A stretch of 64,000 nucleotides of DNA, from positions 62,001 through 126,000 of the forward strand of contig NZ_BRCF01000005.1 in assembly GCF_023707985.1 (NCBI RefSeq), given 5' to 3'. Positions 26,175 through 34,911 of the stretch are shown here, one piece after another. Made by a program: the position numbers and the translations under genes. The first letter of the stretch is position 1; the number at the start of each line of letters is the position of its first letter. Origin of the DNA: Sporosarcina sp. NCCP-2716 (GTDB lineage Bacteria > Bacillota > Bacilli > Bacillales_A > Planococcaceae). The notes beneath the pieces were generated by a model. That model worked only from the letters and a program-made list of their open reading frames with translations, made no database searches and was not told the DNA's origin.

Positions 26175-27581
26175 ATGCGCGAGAGAGTATACAACCTACA
26201 ACAGACTATCCAGTCGCTGCAAATCCAAGGGAAATACGGAGAGGTGATCGAACCGTGCTATCAGCTGCTGCAGGCGGCGACGGACGCAGGGGACCGGCAG
26301 CTGCAGATGGAGGCCTACGCCAGTTTTGCGCTATGCTTCTACAAACTGGGAGATACGAAAGATGCGTTCCATTATATAGAACAGCACGCAATCCTTTGTG
26401 AGAACCACGGGACGAAGGAAGACTATATGTATTCCTACCATATTTTCCACCTGCTGTACGCGTACACGGGCAATTACGGCCGGGCACGCCATGTCCTGGA
26501 AACGGGCATCGAGCTTGCGGAACAGCTGGAGAACCGGAGGCTGGTCAGCGAGAACAGCAGTGAGCTGAGCTTCGTACTCTGCCAGCTCGGGGAATATGCG
26601 GAAGCTCTCGAGGCCGCCAAGCGGGGAGCACGGATTGCAGCACTCGAAGACCCTTATTGCCCGTACCTCGTCCTGAAAGCGACACTCGCTTCCGCGCGGG
26701 CCTGCATGGGGCTCGGAGACTTCTCAGCGGCGGAAGGACTTCTGGAAACGGTGATGAGGGACCCGCTGCTCCCGTCATATGATGCGGAAGTCGTCCAAAG
26801 CTGGCGGCTGCTGGCGGATATCCAGCTGGAGCAGGGGAAGACGGAGGAATCACTTGCGAGCCTGGAGCAGGCAGCAGAGCGGGCACAGACCTTTCAGGAT
26901 CATCAGCAGCTGAAACAGATCTTGCAGCAGCAGATCCGTCTGTGCGGGAAGACAGGCGATTTCGGCCGGGGATTCACCATCCAGCAGAAGTACATCGGGC
27001 TGCTGGAAGATCTGCAGCGTCAGGAAATTTCGAACGAAGCGATGAAACTCGAAATGAAAGTGAAACTGCGGGAGCTGGAAAAGCAGGCGAATACCGATTT
27101 CCTGACAGGGGTCGCTAGCCGCCGGGCTCTCGAGGACACCGCCAGGAAATGGCTCGCTGATCCAACCGAGACAATGCAGAACATCGTCTGCATCGCATTC
27201 GACATCGACAACCTGAAAAAGGTCAATGACACCTACGGCCATCCGTTCGGCGACCAGGTCATCCGGAAAGTGGCCGCGACGTGCAGCTCCCTTCTGCGTA
27301 AAAACGACAGGACGGGGCGCATCGGCGGTGATGAATTCGTCGCCATCCTCCGGGACATCACTTTCCAGGACGCCTGCAGGACAGCCCGCAGGATGCTCGA
27401 CGCTGTAACGGCAATCCGTCTCGAGTGCAACGGGGAATATGTCCCGCTGACGCTGAGTATCGGCGTGGCGGAGAGCCAGAACGGGCGGATCACCGACTAT
27501 TCCATGCTGTATCACAAAGCGGACATCGCGCTCTACAAAGCGAAGAATGGCGGGAAGAACCAAGTCGTCTGTTATAAATGA
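26175..27581 (+). CDS. TPR-repeat diguanylate cyclase
   Basis: A 468-residue soluble protein. Residues 5-270 contain about six tetratricopeptide-like helical repeats (for example YASFALCFYKLGDTKDAF). Residues 285-310 form a coiled coil, and residues 312-468 a GGDEF domain with the intact motif at about 384-388 and an inhibitory-site RxxD (RKND) five residues before it, so feedback inhibition by cyclic di-GMP is expected. The ATG at 26175 has AGGAGA eight bases upstream. The position after polysaccharide-modification genes suggests, but does not prove, a link to matrix production. Confidence 0.88.
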   Translation: MRERVYNLQQTIQSLQIQGKYGEVIEPCYQLLQAATDAGDRQLQMEAYASFALCFYKLGDTKDAFHYIEQHAILCENHGTKEDYMYSYHIFHLLYAYTGNYGRARHVLETGIELAEQLENRRLVSENSSELSFVLCQLGEYAEALEAAKRGARIAALEDPYCPYLVLKATLASARACMGLGDFSAAEGLLETVMRDPLLPSYDAEVVQSWRLLADIQLEQGKTEESLASLEQAAERAQTFQDHQQLKQILQQQIRLCGKTGDFGRGFTIQQKYIGLLEDLQRQEISNEAMKLEMKVKLRELEKQANTDFLTGVASRRALEDTARKWLADPTETMQNIVCIAFDIDNLKKVNDTYGHPFGDQVIRKVAATCSSLLRKNDRTGRIGGDEFVAILRDITFQDACRTARRMLDAVTAIRLECNGEYVPLTLSIGVAESQNGRITDYSMLYHKADIALYKAKNGGKNQVVCYK

Positions 27582-27756
27582 AAGAATGAAAAACATCCGT
27601 ATTCCGTCTTCGGATGGATATGATCGGCGAATCTCCTCCTGCCATCCGCGAAGCGGCTGACAGGGGGTTTTTCTTTTATCAGAATAACAGATTACGAGAA
27701 GGCGATTCAGGGAATACGACGGATACTACGACTGATCGATATGGGGGCGGAAATGT

Positions 27757-28830
27757 GTGGGAAAAGGGAGAATTGTACTGATTGCCGGTGTGCTAGGACT
27801 GTACGGGGCTGGCACGGCGGCGGCTGCTGAAACGGAAAGTATGGGGCCGGCAGTTGAATTGGAGGAACTGATTGACTGCCAGTTCGAAACGGATGAAACC
27901 GCCGATCTGGAGGAGGTCATAGGATTCCCGGAAGACGGGGAAGCGGTGTCGGATGAGGAGTTAGTTCTCATTGAGCCAGATGCAGCACTGGCCGAGCCGG
28001 AACCCGAACCGTCGGCGGAGGATAATTTATCAACAGAGGCAGCACCTGAGGGTATGATACTTTCAGATGAGCAAGTTTCAGACAGCACAGGAGAGACGGC
28101 GGAAGAAGGTGTGTATCCGGCATGCCAGGAATCGGCAGCGGAACCTGCAGACGAAGACACGGCAGAAGACGGGACAGAGCATCCCATGAAGGAAGAGGAC
28201 CTTCCTGCAGCCGGAACTTTGGCAGAAGAATCGGAGAGCGGGCCAATCGAGCACGGATCGGAGGATGAAACAGCGTTCACTGAATCAGAAGACGTTGCTG
28301 CAGCAGTTGAGGAACAAGAGACGATCTCCGATTCGGCTGAAGAACCCGAACCCGATCCAGAGCCTGACGAAGACACGGCAGCTGGTCAACCTGAAGGTCA
28401 GGTCGACCAAAACGCTGACGCACATGCAGAGGGAGACACTGTCTCGACTGCGAGTGCGGGCGGTCCAATCATCGAAACGGATATCGAGATCGAGACGATT
28501 TCTCCTGCATTCCCCGCGAAGCCGTCCGGAACTGTTGACCTGGACACGGACAGCAGCCGAACAGAGCAAGGAGTGAATGGAACTGTTGGAAATAGCGGAA
28601 GCGGCCCGAACCGCGGCGGGCAGAACGGAACAGCCATCAGCCCATCCCGTTCAAACGGCACGCTCGGTATGCCGAATTCGGGAAGGGACACATCCCGTAA
28701 TGGCCTGGACCGGCTTCCGAAAACGGGCGGTCCTCTCGGGAAGACAGAACTTCTCTATGTGAGCCTTATGCTCATCTCTGCAGGCGTTTCGCTAAACTGG
28801 TTTTCACGAAGGAAACGATCGGTGCAGTGA
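27757..28830 (+). CDS. LPxTG-anchored acidic surface protein
   Basis: A 357-residue wall protein. A signal peptide covers about residues 1-24 (GKGRIVLIAGVLGLYG, cleavage near AAA-AE). Residues 25-300 are very rich in Glu, Asp, Ala, Ser and Pro with no recognised domain. A sorting signal begins at residue 320: LPKTG, a hydrophobic stretch and a positive tail (SRRKRSVQ). The gene begins with GTG. A sortase gene starts 18 bp downstream, so this is very likely its cognate substrate. The low-complexity acidic body suggests a spacer or cation-binding wall stalk. A hairpin without T run lies upstream at about 27596-27620. Confidence 0.82.
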   Translation: MGKGRIVLIAGVLGLYGAGTAAAAETESMGPAVELEELIDCQFETDETADLEEVIGFPEDGEAVSDEELVLIEPDAALAEPEPEPSAEDNLSTEAAPEGMILSDEQVSDSTGETAEEGVYPACQESAAEPADEDTAEDGTEHPMKEEDLPAAGTLAEESESGPIEHGSEDETAFTESEDVAAAVEEQETISDSAEEPEPDPEPDEDTAAGQPEGQVDQNADAHAEGDTVSTASAGGPIIETDIEIETISPAFPAKPSGTVDLDTDSSRTEQGVNGTVGNSGSGPNRGGQNGTAISPSRSNGTLGMPNSGRDTSRNGLDRLPKTGGPLGKTELLYVSLMLISAGVSLNWFSRRKRSVQ

Positions 28831-28848
28831 CAAGGAGGGATAGCATTA

Positions 28849-29475
28849 ATGAAGAAAACGGCACGATGGATGGGGAATTTCCTGTTAGTGGCGGGCATCG
28901 GGCTGCTCATCTGGCAATTCGCAGGCAGCAGACAAGTGGATAACAAACGGAATGAACAGCTGGAAGCGTTCGCCAGCTTGAAAGCGGAAGCCGGTGAGCG
29001 GCTGAAGGCTGACCAATCCGGAGCCGCCCAGCCCGGCGAAGCGGCTGCGGCCGGCAACAAGGAACTCGGGGATATCGAAGGGGTGCTTTCCATCCCGCAG
29101 ATCGATATCCGCGTACCCGTCGCCTATGGAGCGACACCGGAAATACTGGACCAGGGCTTCGGGGCCATCCCGAATATGGATGAGCCGGGTGAGCAGGACG
29201 GCAGCTACGCCATCGCCGGCCATCAGTCGCACGTATTCGGAGAGTTCTTCAACCGGCTCGATGAGCTGGAGACCGGCAGCAGGTTCGCCTTTGAAACACC
29301 GGCTGAGGAACAGACCTATGAAGTGTACGATATCCAGATCGTCGATCCGGAACAAGTAGAAGCGATAGCACGGGAATCAGGGAAAGCGAAACTGTCGCTC
29401 GTCACCTGCTACCCGAAGAACAGTGACAAACACCGGCTGATTGTAATGGCCGAGCGGGTCGATCCGTCTTCATGA
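28849..29475 (+). CDS. Sortase (class A/D-like)
   Basis: A 208-residue membrane-anchored transpeptidase: N-terminal anchor (FLLVAGIGLLIWQF), a 45-residue Ala/Glu-rich stalk, then the sortase barrel beginning at IEGVLSIPQIDIRVPVAYG. Catalytic residues are visible as His125 (AIAGHQSH), Cys187 (LSLVTCYP) and Arg196 (HRLIVMAE). AAGGAGG lies upstream of the ATG. It links LPxTG substrates to the peptidoglycan cross-bridge. The genes for two LPKTG proteins, directly before it and at 32591, are probable clients. It ends at a strong terminator. Confidence 0.9.
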   Translation: MKKTARWMGNFLLVAGIGLLIWQFAGSRQVDNKRNEQLEAFASLKAEAGERLKADQSGAAQPGEAAAAGNKELGDIEGVLSIPQIDIRVPVAYGATPEILDQGFGAIPNMDEPGEQDGSYAIAGHQSHVFGEFFNRLDELETGSRFAFETPAEEQTYEVYDIQIVDPEQVEAIARESGKAKLSLVTCYPKNSDKHRLIVMAERVDPSS

Positions 29476-29478
29476 AAA

Positions 29479-29519
29479 AGAGAGTCCGGCATGCAGCTGA
29501 ACTGCGTGCCGGACTCTCT
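29479..29519. terminator. Bidirectional terminator between sortase and protease genes
   Basis: AGAGAGTCCGGCA (29479-29491) and TGCCGGACTCTCT (29507-29519) form a perfect 13-bp stem, flanked by A and T runs suitable for both directions. Confidence 0.88.
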
Positions 29520-29527
29520 TTTTTGAT

Positions 29528-30955
29528 TCACAGATCAACGACATTGCTGATCTGGTAATAGCCGAAGTCGTCAGTGATGATCGTATACACCTTCCGTTTC
29601 TCGAAGAAATTCTGTTCCCCTTTGCTGTCCGCCACCGAGTAGGACAAATACATCGTCAGGAGTGCACGGTCTTCCTGGATATCGATATCCAGTATCTCAC
29701 TGTCGTAGAACTCATACATCCGATCGTCGGCAGCGACTTCATCCACAAACTTCTCAAATGCGCCGGCAGTCGGCGTACCCGGCAGCAAGTAGCCGGCGAT
29801 GGCGGAGAACCCTTCCTTGTACACTAACGAATTCTCATAGTCCATGCGGAAACCGGAGAGGAAGTTGTAGAGTTCATCCTCGCTGAACCCGCTGTCGTAC
29901 GAGTAGGAATCATCGCTGCCGGAGTCCTCGCTGTCATTCCCATAGCCGTCTTCATAGGAATCATCATAGAAATCCGTATAGTCGTCGTCATACTCATGGC
30001 CGCTGTCAGAGTTTGAGCTTGCCGTATAGCTGTCATAGACGCCGAACAGGGAAGCGACCGCTGTTTCGCTCATCGGCGAAGCCGCCCATTGGTTGATCAG
30101 ACTGAGCACGCTGTGCATCGGAATGGAGAAACCGAACGTATTATTCTCTTTGTACAGCAGTGAATTGATGCCGATGACTTTCCCTGTTTTCGCATCGAGC
30201 AGAGGGCCGCCGCTGCTGCCTTGGTCGATCTGCGCGTCGATCTGATAAATCTTTTCGTAGATGAAATTGAGTTCCATGTCGCGGTTCAGACCGGTCAAGT
30301 AGCCGACGGATGCGGAATTCTCAAAGCCTTGCGGACTGCCGAGAGCGATCACTTCCGTCCCGATCGGGGATTCCTCCGTTTCGCTGATGAGAGGAGGAAG
30401 CTGGGCATACGCGGACGACCGGATCAGGGCGACGTCGTATTTATCCGAAATCCCGATCACTTTTCCGGCAGCGTCTTTCCCGTCGGAGTTGCGGACGACT
30501 ACATCCGTGTAGCCGGCGACGACGTGTGCATTCGTGACGATAAGTCCGCCTTTCTTATAGAGAAAACCGGAACCGAGTCCGTCGCGTGTGAAGATGGTGA
30601 ACACCCGGGGCAGGGATTCTTTGATCACCTCTGTCTTCTCTTTCTCTTTTGCCGGATTTTGCTGTTTTCCCTGTTTGGCCGGGCTCTGCTGGGCTGTCAC
30701 CGGAAGTTTCTGCTGCTCTTCCGCCAGTGCAGGCGGATCCGATTCGGTTGAGCGGGAGTCTGATACTTTCAGAAGTCTGCTGAAATCCCAATCGGTGGCG
30801 TAGCCGATGCCGGCTGCGGAACCAGCCAGCAGCAAAATACAGGTGAGGACGACCGGCAGTACCCATTTGGCGGGCGCTGACTTTGTCGGTTTCCCGCAAC
30901 TGGAGCAGAATTTTGAATCCGTATCGTTTTGAGTGCCGCAATGTTTGCAGAACAT
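29528..30955 (-). CDS. Membrane-anchored trypsin-like serine protease with zinc ribbon
   Basis: A 475-residue protein: cytoplasmic zinc ribbon (Cys 3, 6, 17, 20), a single membrane segment (about 31-52), a Gln/Lys/Pro-rich linker, and an extracellular HtrA-type protease domain (about 118-295) with His144 (TNAHVV), Asp174 (DVALI) and Ser248 (GSSGGPL). A strongly acidic Asp/Tyr/Ser stretch (about 310-350) precedes a C-terminal alpha/beta domain of NTF2-like appearance (about 355-475). No PDZ domain is seen. AAGGAGG precedes the ATG. The zinc-ribbon plus C-terminal layout recalls TcaA-type wall-stress proteins; substrate unknown. Confidence 0.85.
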   Translation of the reverse strand: MFCKHCGTQNDTDSKFCSSCGKPTKSAPAKWVLPVVLTCILLLAGSAAGIGYATDWDFSRLLKVSDSRSTESDPPALAEEQQKLPVTAQQSPAKQGKQQNPAKEKEKTEVIKESLPRVFTIFTRDGLGSGFLYKKGGLIVTNAHVVAGYTDVVVRNSDGKDAAGKVIGISDKYDVALIRSSAYAQLPPLISETEESPIGTEVIALGSPQGFENSASVGYLTGLNRDMELNFIYEKIYQIDAQIDQGSSGGPLLDAKTGKVIGINSLLYKENNTFGFSIPMHSVLSLINQWAASPMSETAVASLFGVYDSYTASSNSDSGHEYDDDYTDFYDDSYEDGYGNDSEDSGSDDSYSYDSGFSEDELYNFLSGFRMDYENSLVYKEGFSAIAGYLLPGTPTAGAFEKFVDEVAADDRMYEFYDSEILDIDIQEDRALLTMYLSYSVADSKGEQNFFEKRKVYTIITDDFGYYQISNVVDL

Positions 30956-31163
30956 GAAAGGTATCCTCCTTCATTATAAGAAGTAACTGTTAATTTGATA
31001 GTACCATAGATTTGGTCATTTTGAACTAGCAAATTTCCTGCTTTTCATTGTAAGTAAAAAGAAACGCAGAAAACTATCTGGATTGTTACCTGAGTGTAAA
31101 TATTTATTTACAATGTAAAGACTGTCATGTCAGAGTTGAGTGATAATTTTACGAAAGTGAAAT

Positions 31164-31188
31164 GTTTAAATGGATATGCGGTGGGTAG
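31164..31188 (+). promoter_or_regulatory. Sigma-B-like promoter candidate before the surface-protein operon
   Basis: GTTTAA (31164-31169), a 13-base spacer and GGGTAG (31183-31188) fit sigma-B except for the final -10 base. The rest of the 296-bp region is AT-rich, and I find no other feature in it. Confidence 0.5.
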
Positions 31189-31251
31189 AGGCCGGAATAC
31201 GGGAGTTTAGAAAACTAAACTTCGATTCGATAAGTAAGAGGAGGTGAACAT

Positions 31252-32559
31252 GTGAGAAACGCATTTGCAGTCTTATGTACTAGTTTACTTCTGTTTTGTC
31301 TGCCGGGAGCCGTTTTGGCGGATGATGGGAAGGAAACGGAACCTGCTAAGGAACGGAGAGGTCTCGTCGGCGGTCTGCTGAACCAAGTGAAAAGTACGGT
31401 CGATGAAACGCTGACTTCCACGGGGCAGCTCGTCGAAGAGACGGTAAAGTTCACCGGAGACACGGTGGACCGGACTGCTAAGTTCACGGAAGATACGGTC
31501 AAGACAGTGACGAAGCCATCAGGCAAACGTCCGGTCAAGGAGATCGTGGAAAACACGACGAACTTTGTCGGGGAAACTGTGGAAAGCACGGTCCCTGTCG
31601 TTGAAAAAACGACCGAGACTGTCCAGAAAGTGACGGAAGAGGCGGTCAAGGTGACGAAGCCGCTCCCGAAAGTGCCTGTCGTCACGCCTGTCGTTGACAA
31701 AACGACTGCAACGGTGACGGACCTGACAGGAAAGGTGACAGAAACGGCGGATGAAACGGTCGGGACGGTAGTCGAAACCGTGACCAAGCCGCTGAAGAAG
31801 CCGTCTGCTGAAAAGCCGACTGTCCGCCCGGACGAACCGTCTGCTGAAGAAGGTGCTCCGGCGCCGTCTGTACCAGGGAAACCGGATCAGCCGGCAAAAC
31901 CGGATCAGCCGTCAACCCCGGCTGAGCCTCCAACGGTGAAACCGGATGAGAAGCCGCAAAACGGAAGACCGGTAAAGCCGGAAGCTCCAGAAACAGGCAA
32001 ACCGGTTCTCCCTGAATCGCCCGGAGCAGATGAAAAGGCGGAAGAGATCATTCCTGCCATCCCGCTCGAAAAGCCTCAGAAAGCACCAGCAGCCGACGCG
32101 ACCAACAACGCTGTATCATCGGTTGAAGGTACAGAAACAGCTGACAGCCGCACGGACGTTGAACAATCGCGTGATTACAATACCGATGCCGCAGCTGATC
32201 AGGTTCTGCCGCTTGCTGAGTCATTCTCCATGGAGAGTTCCGGGCAGGCAGTAAAAGCAGAAGAGCGCGTTGTGCAGTCTGATGAAGTGACAACAGCTGC
32301 AGTTCCGCTGAAACCGGAAACCTCGGCAAAATGGAAGCCCGCGGTCGAATGGGTGACAGGTTCATCTTCCGTCAGCATTACGCCATCAGTGTCGGTATCT
32401 GCAGGAGGTGGCGTTCATGCGATCCCAGCTGACGACTGGCAGATCGCGGTCGATAATATCCGCCAGAAATGGTATGTGGAAGACATCATAGGGACACTGC
32501 AATGGGTCCATTCACCACCCGGACAACCACCCCAGTCATCTCCTTTTTTATACGTGTAA
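31252..32559 (+). CDS. Secreted Val/Thr-repeat and Pro-rich protein without sorting signal
   Basis: A 435-residue exported protein with a signal peptide (about 1-23, LLLFCLPGAVLA). Residues 35-185 repeat a Thr-Val-Glu-Lys-rich pattern (TVDRTAKFTEDTVKTVTK) expected to form amphipathic helices. Residues 190-260 are Pro/Lys/Glu-rich wall-spanning sequence. The C-terminus ends in HSPPGQPPQSSPFLYV with no LPxTG and no membrane tail. It starts with GTG behind GAGGAGG. It is co-oriented with, and only 31 bp from, an LPxTG protein gene. I do not recognise the family. Confidence 0.7.
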   Translation: MRNAFAVLCTSLLLFCLPGAVLADDGKETEPAKERRGLVGGLLNQVKSTVDETLTSTGQLVEETVKFTGDTVDRTAKFTEDTVKTVTKPSGKRPVKEIVENTTNFVGETVESTVPVVEKTTETVQKVTEEAVKVTKPLPKVPVVTPVVDKTTATVTDLTGKVTETADETVGTVVETVTKPLKKPSAEKPTVRPDEPSAEEGAPAPSVPGKPDQPAKPDQPSTPAEPPTVKPDEKPQNGRPVKPEAPETGKPVLPESPGADEKAEEIIPAIPLEKPQKAPAADATNNAVSSVEGTETADSRTDVEQSRDYNTDAAADQVLPLAESFSMESSGQAVKAEERVVQSDEVTTAAVPLKPETSAKWKPAVEWVTGSSSVSITPSVSVSAGGGVHAIPADDWQIAVDNIRQKWYVEDIIGTLQWVHSPPGQPPQSSPFLYV

Positions 32560-32590
32560 TACAAAACGATAAAAAAGGAGAGATTCAATC

Positions 32591-34684
32591 ATGAAAAAGA
32601 ATTGGACAAAACTCGTAGGGATGACCGCTTTCGCAGGATCACTATTTGTAATGATGCCCGCAGCCGGTTCAGCAAATGACGGAGCAGAAGGAACCGATAC
32701 ACCAACTGAAGAGACGAAAGTATTGGACATTCAGCTGGATAAAGTTCCGATCGTCGGGGATGTGAAAGTGCAAATCCCTAAAACTCCGAAAGAACCGGAG
32801 GATAAGTCACTCGTCAATGTACAGGTGAGCGAGGGCATTGTGAAGAACGTACAGGCTGAAGTGGCGCCTGTTGTGAACAAAGAAGGAGAGCAGAAGAAAT
32901 CCGTTGTTTCGGTCAATGCGGACACTGTCGTGACGAACGAAGTCCAGGCAGACGTGGTGACGAAGCAATCCTCTTCTTCCGATTCAGGTGAAGAAGCGAA
33001 GAAATCCCTCGTTTCCGTGGAAGCTGACAAACTGCCGGTCGCCGGCAAGACGACAGTCGACGCGGTGACGGAAAAGACGAGTGAAACGGAGGGCAGCACG
33101 ACGGACAGTAAAGGGGTCGTGCAGGCAGATCTGAAGGATTCCCCACTGCTCGGCGATACTCACGCAGGTGTCGCTGAAGAGCAATCGGTGACGAATGCAG
33201 ATGGATCGGCTGAACGGAACCAGTCTGTTGTCGAAGTGACTGTCGACGACTCCCCAATTCTCGATGATACTCACGTCGGTGTTTTGGATAAACACGAAGC
33301 GGTGAACGCAGACGGTTCATACACGAAAGATGAAGGCATCGCAAACGTAAATGCCGACAAAGTGCTCGGCGTTGTGGTGAAAGACGCAAACATTGGGGTA
33401 CTCGATCACCATACAGCTGAAAACACGGACGGCAGCTCTACGAAAGATGAAAGCGTCCTGGACGTTGATATCGACAACGTGCTCGGCGATTTGGTGAACG
33501 ACGCACATGTCGGTGTGCTCGATAAGCATGAAGCTAATAATGCCGACGGTTCCTCCACAAAAGATGAAGGTGTCGCAAACGTTGATATCGACAACGTGCT
33601 CGGCGATGTGGTGAACAATGCACATGTCGGTGTGCTCGATAACCACAAAGCAGAGAATGCAGACGGTTCCAGTTCATCAGACCGCGGTGTTGTGGATGTC
33701 ATCATCGACAATGTCCTCGGACTCGGCGGCCTGCACCTCGGTGTTCTCGACAAACACAGCTCGAAAACCGAAGATGGATCGAAAAGCAACAGCGGGCTTT
33801 TGCAGCTGGCTCCGCTGGACAAACTTCTTGGCAATACGTCCATCAATCTGATCGGTAAAAAAGAACAGACGACAGAAGAAGGGACCGCCAAAAAAGAAGG
33901 AGTCGGAATGATCACCGTCGACCTTCCGATCCTAGGAGCGATCGATCTTGATCTGCTGACGAAATCGACTTTCACGCCGGCCGCTGCAGCAAAGCCGGAA
34001 ACTCCTGCTCCAGGACCGGGTGAAGACAATGGCGGCACCCCTGTTCCGGACGAAGACGGAAACGGTCCTTCTGACGGTGACAATGGGACGACCGATCCCG
34101 AAGGAACAGAAGACGATGATTCAGATAATACCCCGGTCCCCCCGTCAGAAAAACCTGGGGACTCAGATGACAATGTCACTCCCCCTGGAGAAAATCCCGG
34201 AACACCCGATGACGGCACCACCAATCCGGAAGGGAATCCGGACGATGGAGTCACAAATCCGGAAGACGGTGTAACCGATCCGGAAGGGAACCCGGATGAC
34301 GGCGCGAACGGGAATGAAGGAAATCCGGATGGAACAGAGAACGACCCATCCAATCCGAACGACGGAAGCAATGGCACGACATTGCCTGAAGGCGGTTCTG
34401 ACAATCCAGAAGGACAAGACGGAAACTCGTCAGGAAATTCTGCAGGCACTCCATCCGGCGAAACCCAGAACCAAGGTTCGGAACAGGAGAATATGATGCC
34501 TGCCATCAGCCAGACGGATTCAGGTTCTTCCTGGAATGCTGTAGACCGCGACAGTGTCTCAGCTTCCTCAGTCATCCCGATGCTGCCGAAAACAGGAGGC
34601 ATGCTTGACGCATTGAGCCTCACCCTGCTGGCCGCGCTGACAGCGATTGCTGGATTTGCGCTACGCAGATGGGCAGTACGATAA
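32591..34684 (+). CDS. Large LPxTG surface protein with internal 36-38-residue repeats
   Basis: A 697-residue wall protein. Signal peptide about 1-28. Residues 170-420 hold six to seven imperfect repeats built around HVGVLDKHEA, NADGSSTKDE and VDIDNVLGD. Residues 455-640 are a low-complexity Asn/Pro/Glu/Gly/Asp linker (NPEGNPDDG units). A sorting signal starts at residue 665: LPKTGG, hydrophobic stretch, RRWAVR tail. AAGGAGA precedes the ATG. Aspartates recur at fixed repeat positions, so calcium or sugar binding is conceivable. I do not recognise the repeat family. Confidence 0.82.
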   Translation: MKKNWTKLVGMTAFAGSLFVMMPAAGSANDGAEGTDTPTEETKVLDIQLDKVPIVGDVKVQIPKTPKEPEDKSLVNVQVSEGIVKNVQAEVAPVVNKEGEQKKSVVSVNADTVVTNEVQADVVTKQSSSSDSGEEAKKSLVSVEADKLPVAGKTTVDAVTEKTSETEGSTTDSKGVVQADLKDSPLLGDTHAGVAEEQSVTNADGSAERNQSVVEVTVDDSPILDDTHVGVLDKHEAVNADGSYTKDEGIANVNADKVLGVVVKDANIGVLDHHTAENTDGSSTKDESVLDVDIDNVLGDLVNDAHVGVLDKHEANNADGSSTKDEGVANVDIDNVLGDVVNNAHVGVLDNHKAENADGSSSSDRGVVDVIIDNVLGLGGLHLGVLDKHSSKTEDGSKSNSGLLQLAPLDKLLGNTSINLIGKKEQTTEEGTAKKEGVGMITVDLPILGAIDLDLLTKSTFTPAAAAKPETPAPGPGEDNGGTPVPDEDGNGPSDGDNGTTDPEGTEDDDSDNTPVPPSEKPGDSDDNVTPPGENPGTPDDGTTNPEGNPDDGVTNPEDGVTDPEGNPDDGANGNEGNPDGTENDPSNPNDGSNGTTLPEGGSDNPEGQDGNSSGNSAGTPSGETQNQGSEQENMMPAISQTDSGSSWNAVDRDSVSASSVIPMLPKTGGMLDALSLTLLAALTAIAGFALRRWAVR

Positions 34685-34745
34685 CAAACAGAGAAGGCTG
34701 CTCCTGATCAGATCGGCCTTAGAGCAAGAGGACAATCTTCAAAAG

Positions 34746-34783
34746 AAGCACCGCCCCGACCGGACGCGGAACGGGTGGTGCTT
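34746..34783 (+). terminator. Terminator of the LPxTG surface-protein operon
   Basis: AAGCACCGCCC (34746-34756) pairs, with a G-T pair, with GGGTGGTGCTT (34773-34783), followed by a T-rich stretch. It is 60 bp after the stop codon. Confidence 0.7.
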
Positions 34784-34849
34784 TCGTCTGTCTGTATCCT
34801 AAGTTATCCGTGTAAAAAGTGCGAACTCTCACATATTTACATAGAATAG

Positions 34850-34879
34850 TTGGTAATTCAGGAAGCGGATAGTTACAAT
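34850..34879 (+). promoter_or_regulatory. Promoter candidate of the first SLH gene
   Basis: TTGGTA (34850-34855), an 18-base spacer and TACAAT (34874-34879) lie 32 bases upstream of the ATG. Confidence 0.5.
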
Positions 34880-34911
34880 TAGATTACAAAAAGTTCAAAG
34901 GAGGACAACAA

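Noticed and set aside
33406..34623. 405-codon Ser/Pro-rich minus-strand frame
   Set aside because: Antisense of the repeat and linker region of the LPxTG protein; low complexity mirrors the coding strand, and no ribosome site was found.
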